This document shows positions 11,710 through 20,657 of a DNA stretch of 45,696 bases, one piece after another; position 1 is the first letter of the stretch, and every line of letters starts with the position of its first letter. The translations under genes were made by a program, and so were the position numbers. Source of the stretch: an uncultured Prevotella sp. (GTDB lineage: Bacteria; Bacteroidota; Bacteroidia; Bacteroidales; Bacteroidaceae); NCBI GenBank assembly GCA_905234145.1, contig CAJOGK010000003.1:1-45696 (forward strand), in the 5' to 3' direction. Under the pieces are notes generated by a model, which made no database searches, was not told the DNA's origin, and worked only from the letters and a program-made list of their open reading frames with translations.

Positions 11710-13725
11710 ATGAAAAAAACGCTATTTTTAGTATTCATGAGTGTGCCGCTTCTTGCATCGGCACAAAATCCTGTGATACGTGATCAGTTCTCTGCAGACC
11801 CTACTGCTCGCGTATTTAATAATAAGGTGTATCTTTATCCATCGCATGATATCTTTCCACCTGCTGGTCAGCGTCAGGATTGGTTCTGCATGGAGGATTA
11901 CCATGTGTTCTCATCAGAGAATCTTACCGACTGGACTGACCACGGTGTGATTGTTACTCAGAACAAAGTGCCTTGGGTGCGCCCTGACTCTTATTCGATG
12001 TGGGCGCCCGATTGTATCGAGCGAAACGGGAAATATTATTTCTATTTCCCCTCTGCGCCTAAGGATGGCAGGAGCTTTGGTATCGGTGTAGCTATTGCGG
12101 ATAATCCAGAGGGTCCGTTCGTGCCCGAACCTGAGAATATCAAGGGCATCAGTGGTATCGACCCCTGCGTGCTTCAGGCCTCTGATGGCAATGCCTACAT
12201 CTTCTGGGGCCCTGGTTTTTGTGCCAAGTTGAAGCCCAATATGAAGGAACTTGCCGACGATACGCCAAAGGAAAAGGTAAAGTGGGGCGATCGTGAGTTT
12301 GAGATGTATGGTGTAAACTGTCTGAAAGGTTTGCCCAATCGTCAGGCTGAGGGCCCATTTGCCTTTGAGTATAACGGAAACTATTACCTTACTTATCCAT
12401 ACGTAAGGGAGAACACAGAGGTTCTGGGCTATGCGATGAGTAAGAACCCGATGGGACCCTACGAGTATAAGGGATTGATTATGGCTGAGCATGCAAACGG
12501 TTGTTGGACGAATCACCACAGCATCGTGAACTATAAGGGCCAGTGGTATCTGTTCTATCACCACAATCCTTTCTCGCCAAATGATGATAAGCGTCGCAGT
12601 GTGCAGATTGAAAAACTCTATTTTAATCCCGATGGTACGATTCAGGAGGTAAAGGAGACAATGCGTGGCGTAGGTATCAATAAGGCTACAGAGCGCATTG
12701 AGATAGACCGTTACAGTGCTGCAAGTCAGGATGTTACGACGGCACTGATAGATACTGTCAACACCTTCCGCAGCTTCCAGGCTACACTCCCTGTGAAGGG
12801 TAGTTGGCTAAAATATACGGATGTGGACTTCGATTGCCTGACAGAGGGTTATCTGACCATCTGTGCCAAGGCTTCGGAAAATACAAAGTTGTTTGTTCGC
12901 GAGAAATCAGCTAACGGTAAGATTATCGCCAAGATAGAAATGACCGTAAAGCCTGAAACACCAGCAGGCATGCCTGCAATGTTCCGTCGCGACTTCAGCA
13001 ACCAATGGCTTACCCTGACGGCTTCATTGGAATATACGCCAAAGGGCGTAACCGATTTGGTGATTACCTGCGAGGGCAATGCTGGTGTAAGTGTCGACTG
13101 GGTACAGTTTAAGAATCGCCTTAAGTACTTCTCGCCTGTAACCACACCAACAGCTCAGCCTGACGATGAAGGCTTTATCCGTCGCTGGATGCTCTTGGAG
13201 CCTATCGATAAACCTAACCGTGGCAATACTGTGTTTACAGACTCTTATCTGCGTGAGCATTTCAATATGGAATACTTCAAGGGGCAGCAGACCATCGTTC
13301 CAAAGAATGGTCAGAAAGTAAAGGTATCATCAACTAACCAAACGTTGACTTGGCATGCGCTCGATAGCGAGAATATGAACGTGAAGCTGTTCCGTTTCGC
13401 AGAGAAGTGGGGCCAACAGGTTTATGGTGTCCTCTTCTGGGCCGTGACGATTATCGATTGTGAGGAGGATATAGAGGATATCCGTCTGGCTGTAGGTTCA
13501 AACTCTGCCTCTATGTGGTGGCTCAACGGCGAGGAAGTATTGCTGCTTTCTGGCGACCGTCGTATGGTAAAGGATGACGCTATGTCGAAGCGTCTCACCC
13601 TGAAGAAGGGTCGTAACATTCTACGTGGTGCTATCATCAATGGTCCTGGCATGAGCGACTTCTGTGTTCGCTTCGTTGACGAAAAAGGTAATCCTGTTAC
13701 CAACTATAAAAATCAATTTGAGTAA
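11710..13725 (+). CDS. GH43 arabinofuranosidase/xylosidase-like enzyme with CBM6-like and extra C-terminal module
   Basis: A signal peptide (MKKTLFLVF to ASAQ) leads into a five-bladed propeller domain (about 20-330) with the GH43 triad: base Asp30 (SADPTARVF), Asp151 (GIDPCV) and acid Glu214 (RQAEGPF). Residues about 350-475 look like a CBM6 beta-sandwich, ending in VSVDWVQFKN. Residues about 485-671 form a further beta-rich module with a NSASMWWLNGEEV stretch like sugar-binding sandwiches found beside esterases and xylanases; I cannot name its family. It probably removes arabinose or xylose from arabinoxylan or arabinan. It heads a two-gene operon, 16 bases before the next ATG, and has a constitutive-looking promoter unlike the other xylan genes here. 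Confidence 0.85.
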   Translation: MKKTLFLVFMSVPLLASAQNPVIRDQFSADPTARVFNNKVYLYPSHDIFPPAGQRQDWFCMEDYHVFSSENLTDWTDHGVIVTQNKVPWVRPDSYSMWAPDCIERNGKYYFYFPSAPKDGRSFGIGVAIADNPEGPFVPEPENIKGISGIDPCVLQASDGNAYIFWGPGFCAKLKPNMKELADDTPKEKVKWGDREFEMYGVNCLKGLPNRQAEGPFAFEYNGNYYLTYPYVRENTEVLGYAMSKNPMGPYEYKGLIMAEHANGCWTNHHSIVNYKGQWYLFYHHNPFSPNDDKRRSVQIEKLYFNPDGTIQEVKETMRGVGINKATERIEIDRYSAASQDVTTALIDTVNTFRSFQATLPVKGSWLKYTDVDFDCLTEGYLTICAKASENTKLFVREKSANGKIIAKIEMTVKPETPAGMPAMFRRDFSNQWLTLTASLEYTPKGVTDLVITCEGNAGVSVDWVQFKNRLKYFSPVTTPTAQPDDEGFIRRWMLLEPIDKPNRGNTVFTDSYLREHFNMEYFKGQQTIVPKNGQKVKVSSTNQTLTWHALDSENMNVKLFRFAEKWGQQVYGVLFWAVTIIDCEEDIEDIRLAVGSNSASMWWLNGEEVLLLSGDRRMVKDDAMSKRLTLKKGRNILRGAIINGPGMSDFCVRFVDEKGNPVTNYKNQFE

Positions 13726-13741
13726 TAAATAATTGAAAGAA

Positions 13742-15199
13742 ATGAGAATAATGAGAATAATTTTGGCAACAATAGCTGTTTCAGCTCATTTGTATTGCGT
13801 AGCGCAGATTGGCGCACCTTATATTCACGATCCATCGACCCTTGCCGAGTGTGATGGCAAATACTATACCTTCGGCACTGGCGGCGGAGGACTGATCTCA
13901 GAAGACGGTTGGAGTTGGAACAGCGGTGCTGATCGTCCCGGTGGCGGTGCTGCGCCTGATATCATGAAGATTGGCGATCGCTACCTCTGTATCTATGGTG
14001 CCACAGGTGGCGGACTCGGTGGCGGTCATGCTGGCAGAATCCTTACGATGTGGAACAAAACCCTCGATCCCAAGTCGCCCGACTTTAAGTGGAGCGAGGC
14101 TGTAGAGGTTTGTGCCTCTGACGGTATGGAAGATCAGGATGCTATCGACCCAGGTATGTTGCTCGATCCAACGACAGGTCGCCTGTGGGTAAGCTATGGT
14201 ACTTACTTTGGTACGATCCGTTTGATTGAGCTCGACCCCAAGACGGGTTTCCGTGTAAAGGGAAACAAGGAAAAGGATATCGCCATCGACTGTGAGGCTA
14301 CTGACCTTATCTATCGCAATGGTTGGTATTATCTTCTGGGAACGCACGGTACTTGTTGCGATGGCGTGAACTCTACCTATAATATCATAGTAGGACGTTC
14401 AAGGAGTGTTGAGGGGCCTTATCTCGATAATGTAGGTCGCGACATGTATCATGGTGGTGGTAAGATGGTGGTGGCTGCTGGCGATCGAAAGGCTGGTGCA
14501 GGACACTTCGGACGTACCATCATCGATGAAGGGGTAGAGGTGACATCGTTCCATTGGGAGGCTGACTTCGAACTGAGTGGCCGCTCTACGCTTGCTGTCC
14601 GTCCGTTGCTTTGGAAGAACGATTGGCCTTATGCTGGCGAGCAGTTCAAGGGTGGAACGTTTGAGATTGAGAGTGAGCGTCGTGGCTATGCTCTGGAACT
14701 GGCTGTAGATTTTGTTCGTATGCAGCAGGAGCGTCAAGGCTGGTTTAATCGCGAGCAGATGCAGCAACCTGCGAAACCAATTCCCAATCAGACCTTAGCA
14801 GAGGTGATTGGTACTTGGCCTGAAGGAGATATCCCAGCCCGTATCGGTGATTATATGTTCCGTCCTCATCAGCGTTGGACCATTACGCCTATTGATGCAG
14901 CAGGTGGCTATCTGAGCAATCCGTACTTCAAAATTACCATAGAAGGTACTGAGCGTGCGCTTGCGGCTACAGCTGATAAAGAAGTGACCACTGTTCCTGC
15001 CTATACAGGTGCTGATGAACAGTTGTGGCGTATTGAACAACTCACTGATGGTACTTTCCGCATTATGCCTAAGGTGATTCCTGGTGTAGAGGGCACCAAC
15101 AAAAAGTATTGCCTCTACTCAGCAGGCGACTCTACGCCAACACTCGCTGAATATGATTTTAGCAGTGATAACTCTAAATGGAACTTCCGCAATCATTAA
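13742..15199 (+). CDS. GH43 enzyme with C-terminal ricin/CBM13-like domain
   Basis: ATG 13742 is chosen over an upstream in-frame TTG (13733); a third ATG at 13751 is also possible. A signal peptide ends near CVAQ. The GH43 triad is base Asp30 (YIHDPSTL), Asp136 (DAIDPGML) and acid Glu185 (DCEATDL). The propeller is glycine-rich early on (TGGGGLIS, GGGLGGGHAG). The last ~120 residues, with RWTITPIDAAGGYLSN and DEQLWRIEQL, look like a ricin-type beta-trefoil. The length is 485 residues. Endo- or exo-arabinanase activity is likely; a xylosidase is possible. The gene ends at a bidirectional terminator shared with the convergent GH3 gene. Confidence 0.8.
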   Translation: MRIMRIILATIAVSAHLYCVAQIGAPYIHDPSTLAECDGKYYTFGTGGGGLISEDGWSWNSGADRPGGGAAPDIMKIGDRYLCIYGATGGGLGGGHAGRILTMWNKTLDPKSPDFKWSEAVEVCASDGMEDQDAIDPGMLLDPTTGRLWVSYGTYFGTIRLIELDPKTGFRVKGNKEKDIAIDCEATDLIYRNGWYYLLGTHGTCCDGVNSTYNIIVGRSRSVEGPYLDNVGRDMYHGGGKMVVAAGDRKAGAGHFGRTIIDEGVEVTSFHWEADFELSGRSTLAVRPLLWKNDWPYAGEQFKGGTFEIESERRGYALELAVDFVRMQQERQGWFNREQMQQPAKPIPNQTLAEVIGTWPEGDIPARIGDYMFRPHQRWTITPIDAAGGYLSNPYFKITIEGTERALAATADKEVTTVPAYTGADEQLWRIEQLTDGTFRIMPKVIPGVEGTNKKYCLYSAGDSTPTLAEYDFSSDNSKWNFRNH

Positions 15200-15203
15200 A
15201 ATT

Positions 15204-15236
15204 AAAGCCTCCCAGAAATTCGGGAGGCTTTATTTT
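15204..15236. terminator. Bidirectional terminator between GH43 and GH3 genes
   Basis: AAAGCCTCCC (15204-15213) pairs perfectly with GGGAGGCTTT (15222-15231) around an 8-base loop. TATTTTTA follows on the plus strand and TTTAATTTTAA on the minus strand, between two convergent genes. Confidence 0.85.
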
Positions 15237-17845
15237 TAGAACTCTATTGAAAGTTTCTTGAGGTCTTTATCTAGAGAACTGGATCCATAAAGGATTTCGT
15301 ACTTACCAGGTTTGGTACGCATCGTATTCGTTGCCTCGTCCCAGAACTCAAAGCTCTTTGGTGTGAGCGACAGGGTAGCTGTGGCACTTTGTCCTGCTTT
15401 GACATCCACACGCTGGAATGCACGTAACGACTTCAGCGGGCCTTCTTTATCGCTCAAGTCGCGAATATAAAGCTGAACGATTTCTGTACCGTCCTTCAAA
15501 CCTGTGTTGCTGACAGGAATGCTAACTTCATAATTTCCTTTCTCGCCCTTGATGGTTGCATCACCAATCTCATAGGTGGTGTAGCTCAGGCCATAACCGA
15601 AGGGGAATAGGGCATCGTTGAAGTAACGATAGGTGCGACCCTTCATCGAATAATCCTCGTAATCGGGCAACTGGCTATCGTTCTTGTAGAAAGTAACAGA
15701 GAGCTTGCCACCAGGGTTGTAATCACCAAAGAGCACATCAGCAACAGCTGTACCACCTTCCTGACCAGGATACCAGGCCTGAATGATGGCATCGCATGAT
15801 TCTGTTTCTGGTGAGAGGGCAATAGCCGAACCAGAGCAGTTGACGAAGATTACTTGTTTGCCAGCATCCTTTAAGGCCTTGAGGAAGTTACGCTGAACCT
15901 TTGGCAGTTCGATGCTGGTGCGATCGCCACCCTTGAAGCCATCAATATTTACAGGCATCTCTTCGCCCTCAAGACTAGGTGCGATACCTCCACAGAAGAT
16001 GACCTTATTGATTCCCTTTAGCTGGGCGATGGTCTCGTTATAATCAATAGGCAATTCACGAGCGACATCAATCTTCATCGAAGCACCCCAGGTCTTGATC
16101 GTCTGGAAGCGAACCTCAATCTGGAAGTTCTGTCCTTTCTCGGCATTTAAAACGGTGCGGGTAGGAGTGGCGCGCCAGATATGGTGTGTAAACTTCTTTT
16201 CGCCATTGATATAAAGCTCGAAATGACCAGTACCCTCTACGTTTACAACATATTCGCCTGCTTCTTTTGGCGAGAAAGAGGTCTCATATTTTGCAGAGAA
16301 ATCCTCGATAGGTAGATTGGCTGCAAAGACGTGCATACCAGAGGTGGTTACATTTACAGGTTTTGTATAATACTCTGTGGTGAATGGTTTACCTTCCATC
16401 TGGGTATTTGTCCAGAAGGTGCCCTTCAAACCTTTCTTGCCATCAGGTGTGGTACAATCGGAAGCCATGTGGCACTCCAGCACCTTATCGTATGTAAGAT
16501 CGCAACCAGGCAGATAAACAAGCTTCTTCTGTTTGGCTTTCACACCATTTAGAATCGTAACGGTGTGGTTAGGTGTACCATTATAATTACCCCACATTAT
16601 GGGCTCGTTGTGGGCATTAGGACCAATAATGGCTATCTTTTCAGCATTCTTCTTCAGTGGCAGGATGTTGTCTTTGTTCTGTAACAGAACGATCGACTGA
16701 CGTGCCATCTCAAGGGCGATCTGAGCAGAGGCTTTTGTAGACATGGCAGAATAGGGAATCTTTGACCATTCTACGAGTGAGGGATCGTCCATCTCGCCAA
16801 GATCGAATCGGCCTTCCAACAGACGGATGACGTGTTTGTCAACTTCTGTTTCTGTAATCAGTCCACGACGTACAGCTTCAGGAATGCTCTTGTAAGCATA
16901 GCCATAACCACACTCCACATCAGTACCGGCAAGCGTTGCCTTAGCAGAAGCGATGACAGGAGAAGACGATGATTTATGCGAAGTATAGAAATCGCTGATG
17001 GCACCACAATCGCTCACAACGAGATACTGGAATCCCCATTCATCGCGAAGGATGGTCTGTAACAGACGATTAGAACCACAGCAGGGGTCATCATCGAGGC
17101 GCTGATAAGCACACATCACCTCGCGTACCTTGCTATCTTGTACCAGCTTCTTGAAGGCAGGCATATAAGTCTCCCAGAAGTCGCGCACGGGTACATTATT
17201 TAAATTGGCAGAATGGCGTGTGTATTCTGGACCACTATGAACGGCATAGTGCTTGGCACAAGCCCAGAGCTTACGATACTTTGAGGATTCAGGACCCTGA
17301 AGGCCACGCACCACGGCATCGCCCATGATGGAAGTAAGGTAAGGATCCTCGCCATAGGTCTCCTGACCACGTCCCCAACGAGGATCACGGAAGATGTTCA
17401 CGTTAGGAGTCCAAACAGACAGACTACGCATCTTCATATCCTCGCCACCCAAATCATAAATACGATGATTATACTGAGCACGGAATTCAGTGGAGGCTAC
17501 ATCGAACACCTTATATAATAAATCAGGGTTGAACGATGATGCCATACCTACTGGCTCAGGGAAGTTGGTGACATTTCCCATATTAGCTGCCCCGTGCAAT
17601 GCTTCGCTCCACCAGAAGAACTTTTTGATTCCCAATCTGGGAATTGCAGGGCTCTCGTCTAGCATCAGCATGGCTTTCTCTTCCAATGTGAGTCGACTAC
17701 AGAGATCTTTTGCACGTTCTTTGGCACTCAGATCGGGGTTCTGATACGGAAAAACATTCTGTGCTGACACAGAGGTGCCAGCACAGAACAGGAGTACGGT
17801 TGATAATAAAGTTAGGTAATTTTTTCTAAACATCATATAGCGCAT
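15236..17845 (-). CDS. xyl3A: GH3 beta-xylosidase with PA14-type insert (Xyl3A-like), secreted
   Basis: The 869-residue protein has a signal peptide ending SVSAQ, then the GH3 barrel with nucleophile Asp279 (VVSDCGAIS) and the GRGQETYGEDPYL and KHYAVHSGPE motifs. The alpha/beta sandwich carries a PA14-like insert near residues 455-600 (EGTGHFELYINGEKKF), and the protein ends in a fibronectin-III-like domain. This order matches rumen Prevotella GH3 xylosidases, and its position beside a GH10-CE1 fusion matches the xyl3A cluster of P. ruminicola 23. It should release xylose from xylo-oligosaccharides in the periplasm. It has its own promoter with the xylan-regulon element. Beta-glucosidase activity cannot be excluded from sequence. 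In-frame ATGs at codons 4 and 5 are alternative starts. Confidence 0.88.
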   Translation of the reverse strand: MRYMMFRKNYLTLLSTVLLFCAGTSVSAQNVFPYQNPDLSAKERAKDLCSRLTLEEKAMLMLDESPAIPRLGIKKFFWWSEALHGAANMGNVTNFPEPVGMASSFNPDLLYKVFDVASTEFRAQYNHRIYDLGGEDMKMRSLSVWTPNVNIFRDPRWGRGQETYGEDPYLTSIMGDAVVRGLQGPESSKYRKLWACAKHYAVHSGPEYTRHSANLNNVPVRDFWETYMPAFKKLVQDSKVREVMCAYQRLDDDPCCGSNRLLQTILRDEWGFQYLVVSDCGAISDFYTSHKSSSSPVIASAKATLAGTDVECGYGYAYKSIPEAVRRGLITETEVDKHVIRLLEGRFDLGEMDDPSLVEWSKIPYSAMSTKASAQIALEMARQSIVLLQNKDNILPLKKNAEKIAIIGPNAHNEPIMWGNYNGTPNHTVTILNGVKAKQKKLVYLPGCDLTYDKVLECHMASDCTTPDGKKGLKGTFWTNTQMEGKPFTTEYYTKPVNVTTSGMHVFAANLPIEDFSAKYETSFSPKEAGEYVVNVEGTGHFELYINGEKKFTHHIWRATPTRTVLNAEKGQNFQIEVRFQTIKTWGASMKIDVARELPIDYNETIAQLKGINKVIFCGGIAPSLEGEEMPVNIDGFKGGDRTSIELPKVQRNFLKALKDAGKQVIFVNCSGSAIALSPETESCDAIIQAWYPGQEGGTAVADVLFGDYNPGGKLSVTFYKNDSQLPDYEDYSMKGRTYRYFNDALFPFGYGLSYTTYEIGDATIKGEKGNYEVSIPVSNTGLKDGTEIVQLYIRDLSDKEGPLKSLRAFQRVDVKAGQSATATLSLTPKSFEFWDEATNTMRTKPGKYEILYGSSSLDKDLKKLSIEF

Positions 17846-17874
17846 AATGTGTTAATGTTATCTCGTTCTGGGTG

Positions 17875-17882
17875 CAAAGTTA
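17875..17882 (-). promoter_or_regulatory. -7 box of the GH3 xylosidase gene
   Basis: TAACTTTG (minus), 29 bases before the start codon. The -33 position is AGG, not TTG, which fits an activator-dependent promoter. Confidence 0.65.
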
Positions 17883-17884
17883 AG

Positions 17885-17920
17885 AAAAAAGTGAGACATG
17901 AACCTTTTCTCATGTCTCAC
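17885..17920 (-). terminator. Intrinsic terminator of the GH95 gene
   Basis: Minus strand: GTGAGACATGA (17920-17910), 8-base loop, TCATGTCTCAC (17901-17891), then six T. The 11-bp stem is perfect. It sits 32 bases after the GH95 stop and lies between the operator and -7 box of the next gene. Confidence 0.85.
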
Positions 17921-17928
17921 ATACTTTA
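17913..17928 (-). promoter_or_regulatory. Putative HTCS operator of the GH3 xylosidase promoter
   Basis: TGTCTCACATACTTTA on the plus strand, with 12 of 12 consensus positions, 38 bases from the -7 box. Its first 8 bases are also the upstream arm of the GH95 terminator. Confidence 0.65.
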
Positions 17929-17952
17929 TCTGGTGTAACATTGATTAAAAAA

Positions 17953-20430
17953 CTATTGTTTTTTTAGTAAAAAACGTCCTCCAGGGGCTGTTTCTATGTC
18001 GTATTCATATACTTTTTTTATCGGAAGTAATTCCATTTCCTTCAGTTCTGTCGACTTTAAAGGCTCCAGAATAACAGCAGGTGCCAATAGAGAATTAGGG
18101 CATTGACCCTCTGCTTCCTTGAGGTTTGTGCCTGTTAATGGTGTGTAGGAACGGATGCGGAGTGTACCACCAATCTTTGAGGTGATGGTTGCCGTTTCGA
18201 TCGTACCGTCTTTCCACTTCATGTCGACTGTGAATGCACCACGTGTCTGCAACCCTTTTACTTCACCATCCAGCCATGCGTCTGGGAGAGCCGGTAACAA
18301 ATGAACGGCTCCGTCGTGACTTTGGACAAGCATCTCACAAATACCTGCTGCACAACCAAAATTACCATCGATTTGGAAAGGTGGGTGAGCATCGAAAAGA
18401 TTGGGATAGGTACCACCTCGAGGGCCCCATTCTGTGGTATATGGTATCATGTTCAGCATGTTTTTGATGATGCGGAAAGCATGGTTACCGTCTAACATGC
18501 GTGCCCAGAAATTAATCTTCCAACCCTGACTCCAACCTGTGGCCATGTCGCCTCGTTGATTGAGGGTATTTGCAGCTGCTGAAAACAAATCAGGATGCTG
18601 GTAGGGCGAAATCTGGTTAGAGGGATAGAGTCCGTAAAGGTGCGAGATATGTCGATGCTCGTCTTTGGGATCGTCAGCATCAATCAGCCATTCCTGCAAC
18701 TGACCATATCTGCCAATTTGCATTGGTGGAAGTTTTTGGAGCGCATTCTGATAGGCACTTAGTGAGCGATCGTCTTTGCCAAGTATCTTTGAAGCTTGGA
18801 TAAATTGGCTAAGTACATCGAATACAATCTGGTTATCCATCGTGGATCCTGCTGTAACAGTTGTGCCTTTGCCTTCTGGCCCATGCTCTGGTGAAACGGT
18901 GGGTACTGTCATGAGCCAGCCCTCGGCTTTCTTGATTTCACCATTAGCAGGATAGGTTACCATATAGTCGAGCAGGAAATCGGCTGCACCCTTCATGATA
19001 TCATAATGATTGGCAAGGAATTGTTTGTCGCCAGTAAAAAGATAATGCTGCCAAATATGGGTGGTTAACCATGCGCCACCAGTAGGAAACATGCCCCAAG
19101 TAGTACCGTCTACAGGACCAGCAATACGCCAAAGGTCTGTATTGTGATGAGCCATCCAACCCTTGCAACCGTACATTTCATGAGCAGTCTTGGCTCCCGT
19201 CTCACTGAGGTCACGAATCATCGAGAAGAATGGTTGTTGGGTCTCTGCAAGATTGCCTATTAAGGCAGGCCAATAGTTCATCTCAGCATTGATGTTGATG
19301 GTGTATTTTGAATCCCATGGGGCTTCCTTCTTGTCATTCCAAATACCTTGTAGATTCGCTGGTTGTCCACCTGGCTGTGACGATGAAATCAATAGGTAGC
19401 GACCATATTGCATCATGAGTGATACCATATCTAGGTCTGTACCGTCAAAACCAGCAAGGCGCTTATCTGTCTCTAATCCAGATTTCTCTGATTTTGGCAA
19501 TGTCAGAGACACACGATTATATTGCTCCTGATACTTTTTGAGATGGTCTTCTAGCAGTTGCTGGTATGATTTTCCGTTCAGTGAGGCCAAAGTCTGGTTA
19601 TTCTTTTTGATAGGGTCGCCACTGATATCGTGATAGTTCACGAAGTTCGTTGCAGCTACAATATAGAGGGTAGCTGTTGTAGCATCCTTTACACTGATGC
19701 TTTTATCCTCGCGCTCCACTTTTCCATCGGCCTCAATCAGTATTTTGCACTCAGCTTTCAGTCCTGGTTGAATTCCTTCTTGCTCTACACCGTCCACAGT
19801 GGCAGAAAGCATATTAACCTGATTCTCACCTCCTTTTGCGATGATAGGAATAACTGTAGATTGTAGCTGACTATCGAAACTGGCTTCGAACGAAAGCGTG
19901 CCTTTCTTGTTGGCTTTCATACGAACAATAATCACATTGTCAGCTTGAGATGCAAAGACGGTACGCTCGAATTTTACGCCTTTATATATATAAGAGGTAG
20001 TAGCAGTAGCATCCCCTAAGTTTAATTCACGATAAAAATCCGTTGCCTCATTGTGCTCAAACTTTAGTTTCAGACTTCCCATTGGCAAGAAGCGCATCCC
20101 ATGAGGCCCCTTGAAGAAATACTTGTCGATGATCTTATGGGCAGCCATCTCTTTTCCAGCAAAAATGGAGTCGCGCACCTCTTGGAGATGTGCCTTTGCT
20201 TCTGGACTGTTATTATTGTAGGGGGAACCGCTCCAGAAAGTCTCTTCGTTCAGTTGGATCTCCTCTACATCTGTCTTTCCATAGACCATTGCGCCAAGGT
20301 GAGAGTTCCCTACGGGTAAAGCCTCCAACCAATGACTAGCAGGTTGACTGTACCAGAGTTTGTGTGCTTGCGCATTCACGACGATAGCACTACATGTGCA
20401 GAAAAGGATAGATGTAATTATTCGCTTCAT
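17953..20430 (-). CDS. GH95 alpha-L-fucosidase/alpha-L-galactosidase, secreted
   Basis: The 825-residue protein has a signal peptide (ends VVNAQ), an N-terminal super-sandwich domain starting [25 protein letters not shown], and an (alpha/alpha)6 barrel. Catalytic elements known from GH95 AfcA are all seen: Asn379 and Asn381 ([10 protein letters not shown]), acid Glu515 ([10 protein letters not shown]) and base-supporting Asp688 (QIDGNFG). Family members release alpha-1,2-fucose or, in xylan and xyloglucan settings, alpha-L-galactose. Position inside a xylan cluster and under the shared operator makes alpha-L-galactose on glucuronoarabinoxylan side chains a sensible guess, but specificity cannot be read here. 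A terminator-like hairpin lies inside its leader. Confidence 0.9.
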   Translation of the reverse strand: MKRIITSILFCTCSAIVVNAQAHKLWYSQPASHWLEALPVGNSHLGAMVYGKTDVEEIQLNEETFWSGSPYNNNSPEAKAHLQEVRDSIFAGKEMAAHKIIDKYFFKGPHGMRFLPMGSLKLKFEHNEATDFYRELNLGDATATTSYIYKGVKFERTVFASQADNVIIVRMKANKKGTLSFEASFDSQLQSTVIPIIAKGGENQVNMLSATVDGVEQEGIQPGLKAECKILIEADGKVEREDKSISVKDATTATLYIVAATNFVNYHDISGDPIKKNNQTLASLNGKSYQQLLEDHLKKYQEQYNRVSLTLPKSEKSGLETDKRLAGFDGTDLDMVSLMMQYGRYLLISSSQPGGQPANLQGIWNDKKEAPWDSKYTININAEMNYWPALIGNLAETQQPFFSMIRDLSETGAKTAHEMYGCKGWMAHHNTDLWRIAGPVDGTTWGMFPTGGAWLTTHIWQHYLFTGDKQFLANHYDIMKGAADFLLDYMVTYPANGEIKKAEGWLMTVPTVSPEHGPEGKGTTVTAGSTMDNQIVFDVLSQFIQASKILGKDDRSLSAYQNALQKLPPMQIGRYGQLQEWLIDADDPKDEHRHISHLYGLYPSNQISPYQHPDLFSAAANTLNQRGDMATGWSQGWKINFWARMLDGNHAFRIIKNMLNMIPYTTEWGPRGGTYPNLFDAHPPFQIDGNFGCAAGICEMLVQSHDGAVHLLPALPDAWLDGEVKGLQTRGAFTVDMKWKDGTIETATITSKIGGTLRIRSYTPLTGTNLKEAEGQCPNSLLAPAVILEPLKSTELKEMELLPIKKVYEYDIETAPGGRFLLKKQ

Positions 20431-20443
20431 GTCGTTTGGGGTT

Positions 20444-20485
20444 AAAAAACCTCGGGACTAGAAACGCCTTTCTTGAGTCCCGAGG
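20444..20485 (-). terminator. Terminator-like hairpin in the GH95 leader (attenuator or end of xylanase operon)
   Basis: Minus strand: CCTCGGGACT (20485-20476), 16-base loop, AGTCCCGAGG (20459-20450), then six T (20449-20444). It ends 13 bases before the GH95 start and lies downstream of that gene's likely -7 box, so it must be passed to express GH95. Confidence 0.75.
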
Positions 20486-20555
20486 AAGGAAAAACTACTA
20501 ACTACTAATATAACTAAAACAATTTTAACCTAAATTCCATTTAATATTCTGGTTG

Positions 20556-20563
20556 CAAAATTA
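20556..20563 (-). promoter_or_regulatory. -7 box of the GH95 gene
   Basis: TAATTTTG (minus) fits TAnnTTTG. The predicted leader is about 120 bases. There is no TTG at -33; the operator lies 38 bases upstream. Confidence 0.6.
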
Positions 20564-20593
20564 CAACATAATTCTGAAAGTTGTTTTCTGATT

Positions 20594-20609
20594 TGTTACA
20601 TATACTTTA
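20594..20609 (-). promoter_or_regulatory. Putative HTCS operator of the GH95 promoter
   Basis: TGTTACATATACTTTA on the plus strand, 12 of 12 consensus positions, 38 bases from the -7 box. Confidence 0.65.
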
Positions 20610-20657
20610 GAAAATGTTTCATGCCTAATATTTGCAACGTTTTTTAGCAAAAAATGT

